64,000 nt of DNA. Origin: Membranipora membranacea (lineage: Eukaryota > Bryozoa > Gymnolaemata > Cheilostomatida > Membraniporidae). Both the position numbers and the translations under genes were made by a program. This document shows positions 49,301 through 60,034 of this stretch, piece by piece (the first letter of the stretch is position 1; each line of letters starts with the position of its first letter). The stretch spans positions 28,992,162-29,056,161 of the forward strand of contig OU612067.1 of NCBI GenBank assembly GCA_914767715.1, in the 5' to 3' direction. The notes below the pieces were generated by a model. It ran no database searches and was not told where the DNA came from. It saw nothing but the letters and a program-made list of their open reading frames with translations.

Positions 49301-51691
49301 GGCGTCCATATTCACATGGGCGTATATTACCACCCACGACTCACGACAAGTCGTGGGTTCAATTAGAATTAAAAAATTTAATTAATTTTTTTTTTTTTGA
49401 TATACCCATTTCTGGGTATAAATTGGATTTAATGGGTGAAAAACCATAAAAAATGTCAAATATTGCGAATAAGTTCGCGAAATTTTCACACGCGAGTTGT
49501 GTCAGGGGTGAAAAGTGGTGGGTCAGATTTTTTGGAATATACGCCCATGCATATTCAACATGCTGATGAATCGAAGTTTTCATAAAACAGGTGTTTTAAA
49601 GAGTTTGTATAGGGGAACATTCAATACCATAGATGAATTCTGTTCCAACTACCATCCATGTGAGTTGGGAAAATTATCCCTGCATGAGATGGCAAAACAA
49701 TTTGTCAAAGTGAAATTCTTTTACATGCTGAAAAATGAGTTGTACTAAGCAAACAACAAAGGTGACAAAAGAAAAAAGTGCAGGAATCTGATCAAGTTAA
49801 AAAATTTGTAGACATGGCCTTCTCCCAAATTTGACTTCTGAATTTTAATAATCAATAGCGGTATATGTCAGACGACTCGCAGCCATGGTTTGAACAGTGC
49901 TTTCCTTTATAAGCTTAGTTTTAGATATTTTTATAGTTGTATGGTAACAACACTTACAGTGTTTTGTATTTTGTATTTATTGTTTCTATGAAGTAAGTAT
50001 CTGTATGTATTTCAATTATTGTGTTGTATGCGAAGGGAAGCAATCTGGGGCACAATGTTTATGTTTGATTATCTGCATTTACAATTTTTTTCTCGATCGA
50101 TCTTATTTTTACTGATAAATATTCCTCTGAATAATATTTTTCTCATTCTTTGTTTTACATTACCAGAATACATACATTTGTTATGATTTATACATTTGTT
50201 AGATATGTAAATATGTAAATAGATCTTAAAATTAACTCTTCTGTTTTCACAACGTTTACTGAATGGTGTGGTTGATTATTGGATGGGTCGATGATCACAT
50301 TTAGACACTGTGTGTCGAGTGAGCTGCCTTTAGCTAATGCATTGAAGAAATGTCCAATATACTGACCAAAATCCTATCAAATGTCTCAGTTTTGCACATA
50401 AATCATCATGATATGACACATTTCAAAGCCATGCAACTCATAGCCTATGAATCCTAGCAAAATTTGACAATAATATGGTGTATAGGTTGGACTATTGAAA
50501 AAATTTGGAAATCAGTCTTTAGGATGAATACAGAAAGACTTATGGCCCAACAAAGGTAGGCATGTATGCATGAGAAAATCCCATTGTAGCTTATATATTT
50601 ATGTAAAATAAAAGATGGTGATTTTCCCCCAGTAGCTCATAAACCCCAGGCACTATGACGATCATTGAAGTGTCCCCTCTGTATATCCTTACTCTGTGTA
50701 ATTATGTTGCGCTGTTATTGTACCCAAAAACATTACACTTCTTCCGTATTTTCGTGTTTTATTCCCCCAAGCTCAGTATAAATACATTTGTATCAAAATG
50801 ACTTTAATTATTGCGAGTAAGTCTAACTGTCTCTTGTAGTGAACAAGGCACCTACGGTGACTGCGCTGCCTTACCAGTATAACCCTGATGGCTCCGTAGT
50901 GATTCAGTATCAGGTCTCCGGAGCTAGTCCCGAAGAGGACAGTGTCAGATGGATTTGGGATAGTCCGCCCTTTGACCTATCTCAGGGAGAGTCGTTTGGA
51001 TCATTCAGAGTATTGACAACAAAGGTATTGTCAAAGTACGCTCTTGGTTGAGTGAGACCAGATATTTATAACCTAAGTTACACCCTTGAAATACCTGTAA
51101 CATGTTTGCATGATTTTGTTTTAACTTGATTCTGATCTTAAGCCCAAATTCCAAGACGCTAGTGGATAAACTAAAGGCATTCTTTTCCCTTGTTAGTCTT
51201 TGATGGTGTTTGAACTTTGTAGAGGTTTTACATACCCTATTCCTGCACAAATGTTTGGCCCTGCGGGATTCGATTCCCTTTCACGTCTGACATTCCTTAC
51301 CCAATTTACTATGCATGGCAAGCTCAGCTTCGAGTGATATCGCATAACATGAACAACATCAGCTATAATTTATTATAAGGGTTCATAATTTGGGTCTTCT
51401 TCAGCGGTATAATTTATTTCTGTGTAACAGATAGAAGATGATGCATCTAGGATCTACAGCCTACGTATTGAGTCAGATGCAGTGAAGAAGTACAGCCAAT
51501 CATACACATTTCATGTAGAAGCGATCGGTCACTGGACCAAAGAATCATCTCATAGTTTCCTAGCTGATCAGGATCAAGTCAAAGAAACAACAGATGGAGG
51601 TGGAGATGGTACAAACCGTGCGCAATCTTTACAACCAGTGTCCCTCATGGCAACTATCATGTTGTTTGTCAGCACATATTATTTATTGTAA
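43328..51691 (+). CDS. Cysteine-free surface protein with signal peptide and GPI-like tail (right paralogue)
   Basis: Five exons: 43328-43382, 43636-43826, 44279-44462, 50840-51024 and 51431-51691; 291 residues. Intron phases 1, 0, 1, 0, the same as the left paralogue. The signal peptide is MFRLFTALVLALILQNTEG. Paralogue matches exon by exon: YLDGDNYTAADQFYFTLPD against YVEGDNFTEADSFVWTLPD; FTFTASGSANPGSQERW against ITFTASGPAAANGQPRW; SGASPEEDSVRWIW against IGGYPEETSVSWIL; ESFGSFRVLTTK against QSLGTFRALKKN. It has no cysteine and three N-glycosylation sequons. A Gly/Asp-rich linker (TTDGGGDGTNRAQS) precedes a hydrophobic end, VSLMATIMLFVSTYYLL, suggesting GPI anchoring. Intron 3 is 6.4 kb because it contains a P-like transposon; without it the intron would be about 455 bp. 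The exon 2 acceptor (TTTTATAAAG) is weak, but phase and paralogy support it. Function unknown. Confidence 0.82.
44784..45234. repeat. Left terminal inverted repeat (~450 bp)
   Basis: Pairs with 50261-50698 along its whole length, with roughly one difference per ten bases and small indels. Landmarks: GGGATTTTCTCATGCATACA, AAGTCTTTCTGTATTCATCC, GAGACATTTGATAGGATTTT, AGCTCACTCGACACACAGTG. Confidence 0.92.
48198..48211. repeat. 14-C tract inside the transposase
   Basis: It replaces what should be a short Pro-Pro codon pair in the conserved Asp-Pro-Pro-His-Leu motif. About six C would be expected, so about eight were gained. Confidence 0.85.
49196..49230 (+). other. Candidate 35-nt intron in the transposase
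   Basis: GTAATATTCCTGATAGTCCT ... TTTTTAG. Removing it joins VLA to DKQYEGAHLVCPTQAL in frame; leaving it in gives a TAG stop at its last bases. It is very short compared with every other intron in the window (244 bp or more). Confidence 0.5.
49315..49549. mobile_element. 235-bp MITE nested in the transposase, with 8-bp target duplication
   Basis: Terminal inverted repeats CATGGGCGTATATT / AATATACGCCCATG. Exact target duplication CATATTCA at 49307-49314 and 49550-49557. Removing the element and one duplication restores an open frame (KMASIFN then MLMNRSFHKTG). The 8-bp duplication and CA-starting ends fit the P or hAT superfamily. Its ends differ from those of the host transposon. An internal CCCACGACT/AGTCGTGGG hairpin lies near 49333-49356. 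Confidence 0.93.
50261..50698. repeat. Right terminal inverted repeat (~438 bp)
   Basis: Reverse-complement partner of 44784-45234. The inner limit is GAATGGTGTG at 50261, which pairs with CACACCATTC at 45224. The left arm is slightly longer because of small indels, for example around TCATCTGGCCACCTGCCAAT. Confidence 0.92.
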
Positions 51692-54600
51692 TGTACTGAA
51701 AACGTATGACTAGCCGTTGATCCATATACAGTATGATTTTGGTGTTAGGAGATGTGTCAATTTTATTGATTTAACCAAACAACACACAATATTTTATTGA
51801 ATGTAAAAATCAGCACTTTTTACATGCTCATCTTTCCACAGTCATTCTTTATATATGGTATTAAAACCAACCATATTATTATTATTGCACCAAAGTGTTA
51901 ACGATGTAAAAAATATTTTCATGCTTTGAGTGTCGGCAGAATTGCTCAGCAGTCCATTCTAATTTCCTTAAAATGATTAATCTGCTTTACCACTGTATAG
52001 GCCTTAAAACTTTTAGGCTAAATCAATTAACATACAAATCATCTTACATTATGTATTGTGCTTTTTGTTTTACTGTATAAATATTATATGATATTATAGT
52101 CTGTGTTAGTACAAAGAAAAACTAAAAGTAAAGTAAATTCGCTCTCAGTCGTTCTCCCTTACCACGACAGAGCACGATAGCAATTTATTCCTCAGAGTTC
52201 CCCTGGATTCTAACAGTTTGTGCACTTTTGCCTGCTTTTGTTAGTAAACTTCTCATTAATAATTTAAGCCAAGACACACCAGCTAAAAAACAGCCGATTA
52301 TATTTTTGAAAACATGTTGTTGACAATAGAAAAATCAGTGTGGCAGTGAATAGGTATAATGCCATATTTGGTTTTAAAGTACACCTCTAGAAAAATGTTC
52401 AATGACTGTTGTATTATTTGTAAATTAATCGACAGACGAAGGTGTAAATACTGAATTTGGGCACCTAAAAATAAAGAATAGGGTAGAAATAGGAATAATC
52501 CTGATGCTTCTTATTATGATGCGAATTCATTGAGCGTTAGGATAGTTCTAAGCTCAAGGCCATCATTCAATAAAGTGAACCAGGGCGGATGTATATGGAA
52601 GGGTGGGCTGGGGGATGGGGGTGAGAGACTGATGCCAACAGCTAGCAATTTCAGATATAACTGTGAAAAGAGAAGTGAGAGCTCTCTCAAGTAGGGCACA
52701 AAGCCTGCTACATTCAAAGCTAACAGGAAGTGTTTATTGCCTAACCGACCAAGTTCAAAAAATTATCAGACCGGATGCCATTAAATATTGTTAACAATGT
52801 TAAATAAAACCTTTCTAGTGAAAAGTAATCTAGGCTTAAAAAGTGGCAACGCTGAAAGAATGCCTGCGGATCAAAATTTGTAATGTGAGTAAAATTTCAT
52901 ATCTCAAATGAACGGAGGTTGATGGTAGGCTATGTCAATGTCGTGTAAGAAGCTGGGCGGTGAGCTTTGAGGTGAAAGGCAAGATGATACGGTTTTCTAA
53001 AGTATTTTAAGAAACATTTACTATCCCCAAACAGAATATAGCACTGTGATTCTGCAGGAAATGATTTATATCTAAACATTTTTTTTGATATTGTGCAACA
53101 ATTAAGCTGCATTTATTGGGACTGGGAGGCGGATTAATGATATGTGGTATGCGGTACTTGTGGTCACATGGCATATTATAATCTGCACATGACAAGGAAG
53201 AAATAATGAATATAAATGACTAACTGGAAATATCAGTGAGCTGATATTCCTGGAATTACAGTTTGAATAAGCGAATAGATTGTGATGGCTGACCAATCAG
53301 AGAGGAGCAATGAATGCTCCAAATGAAATTTTCAACAGTAATTGTGTATGAGATTTAGGCTATTAGGCTCAATGAGCATTTCTCTCTCATTCCAATTTCA
53401 CTCATTCAAACCTGCAGTACTCACATACATCTATGACTATCATTCTCTCTTATGAATATTCCGAATTCAATCCAAGGGGATTAATCAAAGCTTCATTTAT
53501 TTATTGTTACAATTAATTTCCAATCCGGGTCAGATGTTTGGTGAAGGAATCCTTATACTCAAGGTTTCTATCATGCAAAAACATCCAGAGAGAATGTAAA
53601 ATGTTTGCTCTGAGGAACATGCTACAAATGAGTACTCAATTTCGTGAAGATCGAGAAATTAGCCATATGGGCAACCCTATCTCTTTATAACAGATGGCAG
53701 GATTCATGTAACCTTTTTTTCCAACCACAGTGTCCTGCCCTCACCAGTGCATGAAAGGGATGGATCTTTTAGTTTGCAGTTTAACTTATTTGACATCCTC
53801 CTTGGCGAAACCTTGACAAAAGTGCACCAAAAAACGAGAAAGTAAGAGGCCAAGGGGACAATCTGCCATTAGTCAGATCAGAAAGATATAAACTGTACCA
53901 ACGGTATTGAAGTAAGCATCCCTTATTATATCTCATTTCATTTTTTTTGTATTGTGCCTATTTAATCTTGTTATCCAAGTTAGACCTAGTAATCATGTCA
54001 TTTTGCACTGACAAGTTAGAATAATGCATTAAATGAATAAGGGACAAATTCAACATTCAGACGGCTTTTCGGGGGATTAAAGTGTCTTCAGTAGTAGGAT
54101 GTTTTACACAAGTTTCCATAGAAACCACAATTTTAACCTATTCGCCAGGTTGGTAATTCATTCACTATGGTCCCATGTGTCGATTTTGTAAGGATTTCGG
54201 GAGTAATCGCACCATGGAAACGGCATTAAAGTCAAATTCCGATTGTGGCGAATGACTTTTTGGACGCGAATATCCATACCGTGTTTATTCGACCTATTTC
54301 ATAGTTGGCCGGGTGGCTGAATGGTTAGCGCGCTTGCACACAATGCCTTCAAAGGGATTACACGCGGCAGGCAGATTCCATTCAAAACTATATACCTCTG
54401 AAGCTATCCGACACTGACTTAATGCCTGTGGTCTTGCCAATTGCATCATTGTGTCATTGCCATTATAGCGATTGAGGAAGAAACTTCTTTCCAGTTAGCG
54501 TCAGTCTGGTCAACAAACACCGCATGCATGCACTCACGCACGCACACACCCAATTGTAAATTTTAAAATGAGGGTTATCCTGTTAGTGCCCCATCTAAAA

Positions 54601-57294
54601 GCATTATCATTTACAACAATTGCAGTGGTGGTGACAATAGTTGCTCAACATAGCAATGTGAGAACAAGAACAAATGTTGTAGTAAATTTTAAATTTGACA
54701 TGGGATGCTGACTTGAGAACAAATGGTCAAAATCATAAAACTTTGCCTTGCTGTACCTGGTGTCCTGTTCTACTCAGCGTGGCTGCGGCTTGGCGTCATG
54801 GTTGTTAATATGGGTGGAATTCACGGTTAGTAATTGTGTCTATGTTTTGCCTTTTTTTTAGTATTTTCAACTGATTTATTTGAAAAATTGCCTAACCATC
54901 TGCACCAAGAGGGTGTGGTAACGTAGCCTAATAACCTTAGCCCAATTTGTCTGTAGCATTCATGAAAGTTGTTGGATCAAAAGCCCTGAGATTTGTGCAC
55001 CGCAACGTAGCTGTCAATCCAAACTGTAATTCCAGGAGAATTGGCTCACTCATAATTCTGTGTACAGATTTTTAATCATGTTACTTCCCTACCATGTGTT
55101 GATTAAAATATTATGACATAATGATGACATGGGGCACATACCATATATATTTATATAGCATGACAATTTAATAACTGTTGGTTTGGAGTCTGATTAATGA
55201 TATTATAATTAATACTCCTGATTTCACAACAAGTAATTATATTGTTGCACCATATACATAAGAATCCATTTATACTCTCCTTTGGAAGCACAGTGCAATA
55301 TCCTGCTTCAGGATCTATCAGTTTTATCATCAGGATCCAGTCCGTAGACCTTTACTGATACCGAGACTAAAAACCAAGCAACATAATGGCTTCTCACACA
55401 TTATGAGAGAGTATCGAGACTATAAATGGACGCGAGTTTATAGGTGTAGAAACAGCTTCAGAAAACTAGAACAAAATATACATATATTACACGTAGAATT
55501 GTTTTATTTTAGAGTATATATTATTAATATTGTGACAACCACTCATCATAAAATTATTTGGGTAAGAGTGGAACTGGAGAAAATTTTAATCAAATGTATC
55601 TAACTCTACGCTTACTGTTTGGAAGTGTTGATAATCTGTTTTCCTATCTATGACAAGGTGTGACAGGACTAAACCATGAATCCGGCTCCCTGCCACAACC
55701 ACTTTGTCTGTCGTAAAAGCTCTAAATCTTCATCAAAGTTATTTCTTTAGACACAAGGAAAGCTCAGTAGGCGACATTTCTCAAAACTGGTGCCCAGTCA
55801 AATTTATAGCATTGAATATCTCTTCAGAGATGTCTCGTTGTCTAAAAGCTGCACTTTAAAAAAAAGGTGGTCAGGATAGGTCACAGCCTGAGCTTTGTGT
55901 AAACTAATTCTATTTTTTAATAATAGGAGCAAAAACAGAAATACTACTGATTCTAGCATTTTTTCATAAAACAATTTAAAAATAGGCAAGCTATCCATTG
56001 TGAATGATAACAAAACACCATATGGTATCACATCATTTAAATAGTTTCCTGATTTCCTTACACTATGAGCTTTTCAGTGGTGTATAAACCAGCATATTTT
56101 GCTGCAAAGGCTCTTTTTCTAACCCACGAGTTCAAGAATTTAACTCACAAACTCGCAAGCATGAGCGAGTCGAATAAATTAAAGAATTAGGAATTGTGCA
56201 CTATGATAATAAGATAGGACAACTGAGAGTGAAGTTTTGATTTTTATTTGCCCCAACTCTTATACCCCACAAAAAAAAAGAATTAAGAAGACAGAGTCAA
56301 AGTGGGTGCCATCATAAATAAACAAGGAGCTTAAAAAGAACCAGGTAATTAGTAGGTTCTATCACTGATATTGCCTTATTTACTTGAATAATACAGATCA
56401 GACTAGAATAGCTTAAACGGTAATTGAGGTCCGACAGGAGATAAAAACTGGACGAATTACAGCAAGAAGTCAGATCACATCGACTGTATTTTAAAAAATC
56501 AAGAAAATCATTTGTTACAATTATGAAACACAGGCCCCATAAATAGTCTCCAACTATCAAAATCAAAATGTCATGAAAGCGATGTAAAAGATTCCCATTA
56601 TATTAAAGGTTTGCTGAAAAATATGTTAGCACACATTTAGTTTTTAGTCTGCCATTCTCTCACAATCCAAATTGTTTCTTCCTTATTACTTTTATTTCCT
56701 ATTTCGAATGCACAAAGTCAAAAAGAGCTGCACCCCTTGTTTCTGAGCGATTACAACTTTGAGTGGTACAGAAAAGCGATGATTATCTGCTCCTCTCTAG
56801 CTAAAGGGTCTCTGGGCTAAGCTAGTTTTGCGTTTGATTGATCGGTGTTTGAGTCTGTTGAGCACATGACATTTCGTAGAATTAGGTCGAGCTCCGAGTG
56901 CAAATATAGCTTGATGAGCTAAAAACTCCGCCCAATCAACTGCCCTGAAATTACAATCACTGCATTAACAATCTCACGTATTTTATTATAACAATCTGCT
57001 TTAGTCTATATATTTTTACACTTTTTACACTACTTTATGGACAGTTTACACCCAGAACAAAAATCATAGTGTTTTTTTAATACTCATGACAAATATATGA
57101 AATCAATCAATCAATCAAAAACTTTGTAAGTGATATGGGTTATCAATTAAATAATTAGTAGCGGCAAGCTTTGTTTGAAGTTGTCTTTACATTGACAAAT
57201 ATAGGTAGCACTTCCAAACCAGGTTATCTGCAGTTCAACAACGGGATGTCCTCACAACGGTCAGATCAAGCAAAAAACATCGGAAATGGAGGCT
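51692..57294. other. 5.6 kb without recognised protein gene
   Basis: Contains the 3' UTR of the right surface-protein gene, a tRNA-like SINE at 54305, and nothing else I can name. Frames such as 52514-52717 and 55403-55603 have no splice or family support. Confidence 0.5.
54305..54592 (+). repeat. tRNA-derived SINE candidate
   Basis: The head GCCGGGTGGCTGAATGGTTA then GCGCGCTTGCACACAATGCC resembles a Leu/Ser-type tRNA 5' half (A box GGCTGAATGGTTAGCGCGC). A B-box-like AGATTCCATTCAAAA follows. The rest of about 200 bp is tRNA-unrelated and ends in a GCACGCACACACCC-like simple stretch. Confidence 0.55.
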
Positions 57295-60034
57295 CTATGT
57301 TTCAATCAGATCATTAGATGAAGAGTCCTCACTATTCAAGCGATCATTTAGTTTTATATGATCGGCGAAGGATTTCCAGTGAAGAAGAGGTGTGTATAAT
57401 ATAGTAATATGACCATAAACATATAAATACTTAGTATTTCTATGTTTATGAATGTGACATATTGTTGCATTTGAGAAACCTGACATGCCCCCAACCACAC
57501 TGGACCAAACATATCCTACTGTTCAACTACTCACCCGTTCTCATCGGTGTCACATGACATTATATCATCCACCTTCTGACTGATAACTACCGTCTCTAAC
57601 AAAGGGCTGTCGTCATTCACCTGTCAAAATAGCCGTACAAACAGAATTTCGAAAGTTGGTAATATCCTTTGATATAGAAATCCTTGGCCTTCTTAATTCT
57701 GTAAACCGTCTTCATTGTTTGTTTCCGAAAGTGAACTTTTTTAATTTTCCATATTTAGGAAAAAAAATTGTGAATTATCTGAAGGTAATATCCCATATTT
57801 TCTTTATGCAAACTACCTTTTCTCAGTTTACATCCGAGACTGAAATTAGTTGGCTGATTGAAATTCAAACAAATACTGACCAGATAAGTTTGATACCACT
57901 CCAGATAAACCTGTTCAGCTTCGTCGGATGTTATTGAGCCTCCGCCATCTTTATCAAATTTGGAGAATACGCTCTTCAGATTTTTCACTTCTAACACTGT
58001 GAGCAGCTTCACCAAACACCTCTACATAAAAAGGGCTCTAAAGTACAGATTTAGAAAACACTGTATGATGTTTTTGCAAAACAGGTCAAAGAACTTCCGA
58101 TAGCTACTCTCAAGTGTGAAGACAAGGAGGATGCTGTTACAAGACCACACTCTTTAGAAAACATGTTATTGACACCCATATAATGCTCTAAACCGACTGG
58201 CCAAGCTTGATTGTTACTGATTGAACAAAACCTTGATGTCAACAGGATGAAAATATTTGACACAGTAAGATGTCTGTGTATTTGCAACCATCTTAATCTT
58301 TTTTGTCAACTGAAATCTATTGTGGTATGAGAAGGGATACGTTGGGATGCAATCAGTGCAGTGCAGAAAAAGTATTTTTAACATTAAAAAATAAAGTAAA
58401 CAGGTTAAGATGGCTGCTCAAACATTTCCACTGACTTTTAGTGCAGGGATATTTCCGCTTATGTGGATGATGTATGTTATAAAGAGCCTGTCCTACCTTT
58501 GGTCGTTTAGAGAGTATACTCAGAGCTTCGTAGGTGAGAAACTCCCACCAATCTATACAATTAGTTCTATCCTTATCTATTATTGTAAACTTCATTTCTT
58601 CGACCTCCATATCCTGTTGCGAGAGAGTAACTCCAAATCTTTTCTCATAGATTGCAGCAGTAATGTTGAGGAACTCCTCTTTAGAAATACTAGAATCTAT
58701 AAAAGAAGTTGGATCAAACAAAAGTTTTTTCATAGGATCGACAATAATTATTTTTACAACAGCGGCTATCCAACAGTTGTAATGAGGGTTTTTCTAACGT
58801 TTGTTTCCAAGGGACGGTACACCCCTGATTATTTGCAAATATTCTTTTGCTACAGGCTAGGTCTAGGACATGGGGGAAATTCATCATTATCATTATCATG
58901 CTGTTACTACACCTCCTATGTTCATTTTTGGACAAGCCATTATGTGATGGTTTTAAAAATTCATCTCATGTCATTTGAATCCTATATTATTTGAATCCAA
59001 TAAATAGTGTTGAATTTTCATGCTGATCGCTCACCTGAGTTAACATCATACTGGTCGAATGAATCCATAATAGTATGCATTTCATCCTCCGTGAGATGTA
59101 GGCTTAAATTCTCCTTATGAAAAGATATAATACAAAATTTCAGGTATAGGTTACTAGTGAGAGTTTTAAAACCCAAGTGCCTCCTCTGGGTATCTGTCCA
59201 GCTTAAAAAACAGACTGCATCAAAATGTAATGTACTCTTTAAGAACACATTCGCAGAATTCCAAAAAAGAATTTTGTCAATATTTGCGGATAATATGAGA
59301 GCATGCATACTTCGAGATTTAGCGTACTTACACAAATGTGACAGCTCCATCCACACCTGGAGGAGCAGAGAGTCAGCATTCTCTTCTCCTCCTCTGCAGT
59401 CTGTAGATTACCGGCAGCTTTCAGACACGCTGTGTGATAAGCGTGATCACACACCCGGCAGCTGTAGAGGAGAAAGCCTGTGTGCTCTCGGCATAGCCTG
59501 CATTCTAAGTAAGGTACACAAGGGGTGCCAAACTGCTCCCCCTCCTTCAATAAATAGATAAATAAAAAAAATGCAATGAATTAGCAAATTATCAGACGAT
59601 GAAGGTTTTGTGTACACATCACATAGTGCAGCGAAATTATGTGGTTGGTTATACGGGCAATTTACTTAGTCTCTCAACTTTATGAATCATGAAAAAGCAA
59701 ACACGAGTAGGTTATGACCAACTCGGGAAAGCTGAGAGCTAACACGTCATCATTGAGTACAAACCTCAATAAGTTGTGAGAGATTCTCCCTGATATTTTC
59801 CACACTTCTCCCCTCGCCAGTCAGTGAGGGTCTGGGCGCCCGTCTCATTACAGAAAGTTCTCCATTTTGAAGTTCATCAGCCGTACCTAGACTTCTACTA
59901 GGACTACATTCAATAAGAGCAGTGTGTGTATTAGTATCTGTCTGCGAGTCTACTTCCTGTCTCCTGCTGATCAGACTGTTTACTATCGTCACTTTGGATG
60001 CTATCTTCTTGTGCCGACTTGGAGCAGAGCCCAT
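57295..60034 (-). CDS. PHF24: PHF24-like protein (myristoylation motif, PHD-type finger, EF-hands)
   Basis: Minus-strand exons: 60034-59765, 59544-59332, 59113-59035, 58696-58497, 58021-57881 and 57620-57535, all in phase, then a last exon ending at TAG 57297-57295. The start MGSAPSRHKK fits an N-myristoylation signal. A disordered stretch to ~90 follows. Residues ~91-161 form a PHD-type zinc finger (CRLC, CRVC, HTACL, WSCHIC). Then come NLSLHLTEDEMHTIMDSFDQ, an EF-hand with a complete loop (DKDRTNCIDWWE), a second (DKDGGGSITSDE), and DTDENG opening a third that runs into LHWKSFADHIK in the last exon. This order matches vertebrate PHF24, a neuronal membrane-associated signalling protein. No AG acceptor was found just upstream of the last exon, so that junction is unresolved (frame-shifting variant, unusual intron or sequence error). 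Confidence 0.82.

Larger units (their letters stand above)
45653..49748 (+). pseudogene. THAP-domain P-type transposase, disrupted
   Basis: Exons 45653-45738, 46730-46974, 47314-49195 and 49231-49748 with agreeing phases. Exons 1-2 encode a THAP zinc-binding DNA-binding domain: CAAIGC, HRFP, a Trp, ICSKHF and ATPTLF. Exon 3 has a helical, basic region, then the RNase-H-like transposase core: CFDEMSLKSS (first catalytic Asp), VICDQGTTNQ (second), DPPHLIKNVRNNL, and late motifs ILTNRMNQDCLNFFGSIR and YMAGYLIHF. Such enzymes cut and paste the element using GTP. Lesions: an in-frame TGA at 46866-46868, a frame change just before 48181, an expanded C tract (48198-48211) that brings the frame back, another change near 48890, and a MITE at 49315-49549. 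Splice sites are intact. It is related to animal THAP9 and Drosophila P transposase by motif order. Confidence 0.9.
44784..50698 (+). mobile_element. P-element-like DNA transposon with long terminal inverted repeats
   Basis: The ends read CACAGAGTAAGGATATACAG and its reverse complement. They are flanked by TAATTAT at 44777-44783 and 50699-50705, an exact 7-bp duplication (P elements usually make 8 bp). The element is 5915 bp. Inside is a THAP-domain P-type transposase on the plus strand. It sits in intron 3 of the right surface-protein gene in the same orientation. The coding lesions and arm divergence show that it is no longer active. Confidence 0.92.

Noticed and set aside
44784-50698. Domesticated THAP9-like host gene
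   Set aside because: Terminal inverted repeats, target duplication and several inactivating lesions show a recent-to-middle-aged transposon, not a conserved host gene.
58410-58994. Long open frame (194 codons) on the plus strand
   Set aside because: It lies antisense to exon 4 of the PHF24-like gene, whose minus-strand frame has EF-hand motifs and splice sites. The plus frame has no family resemblance.
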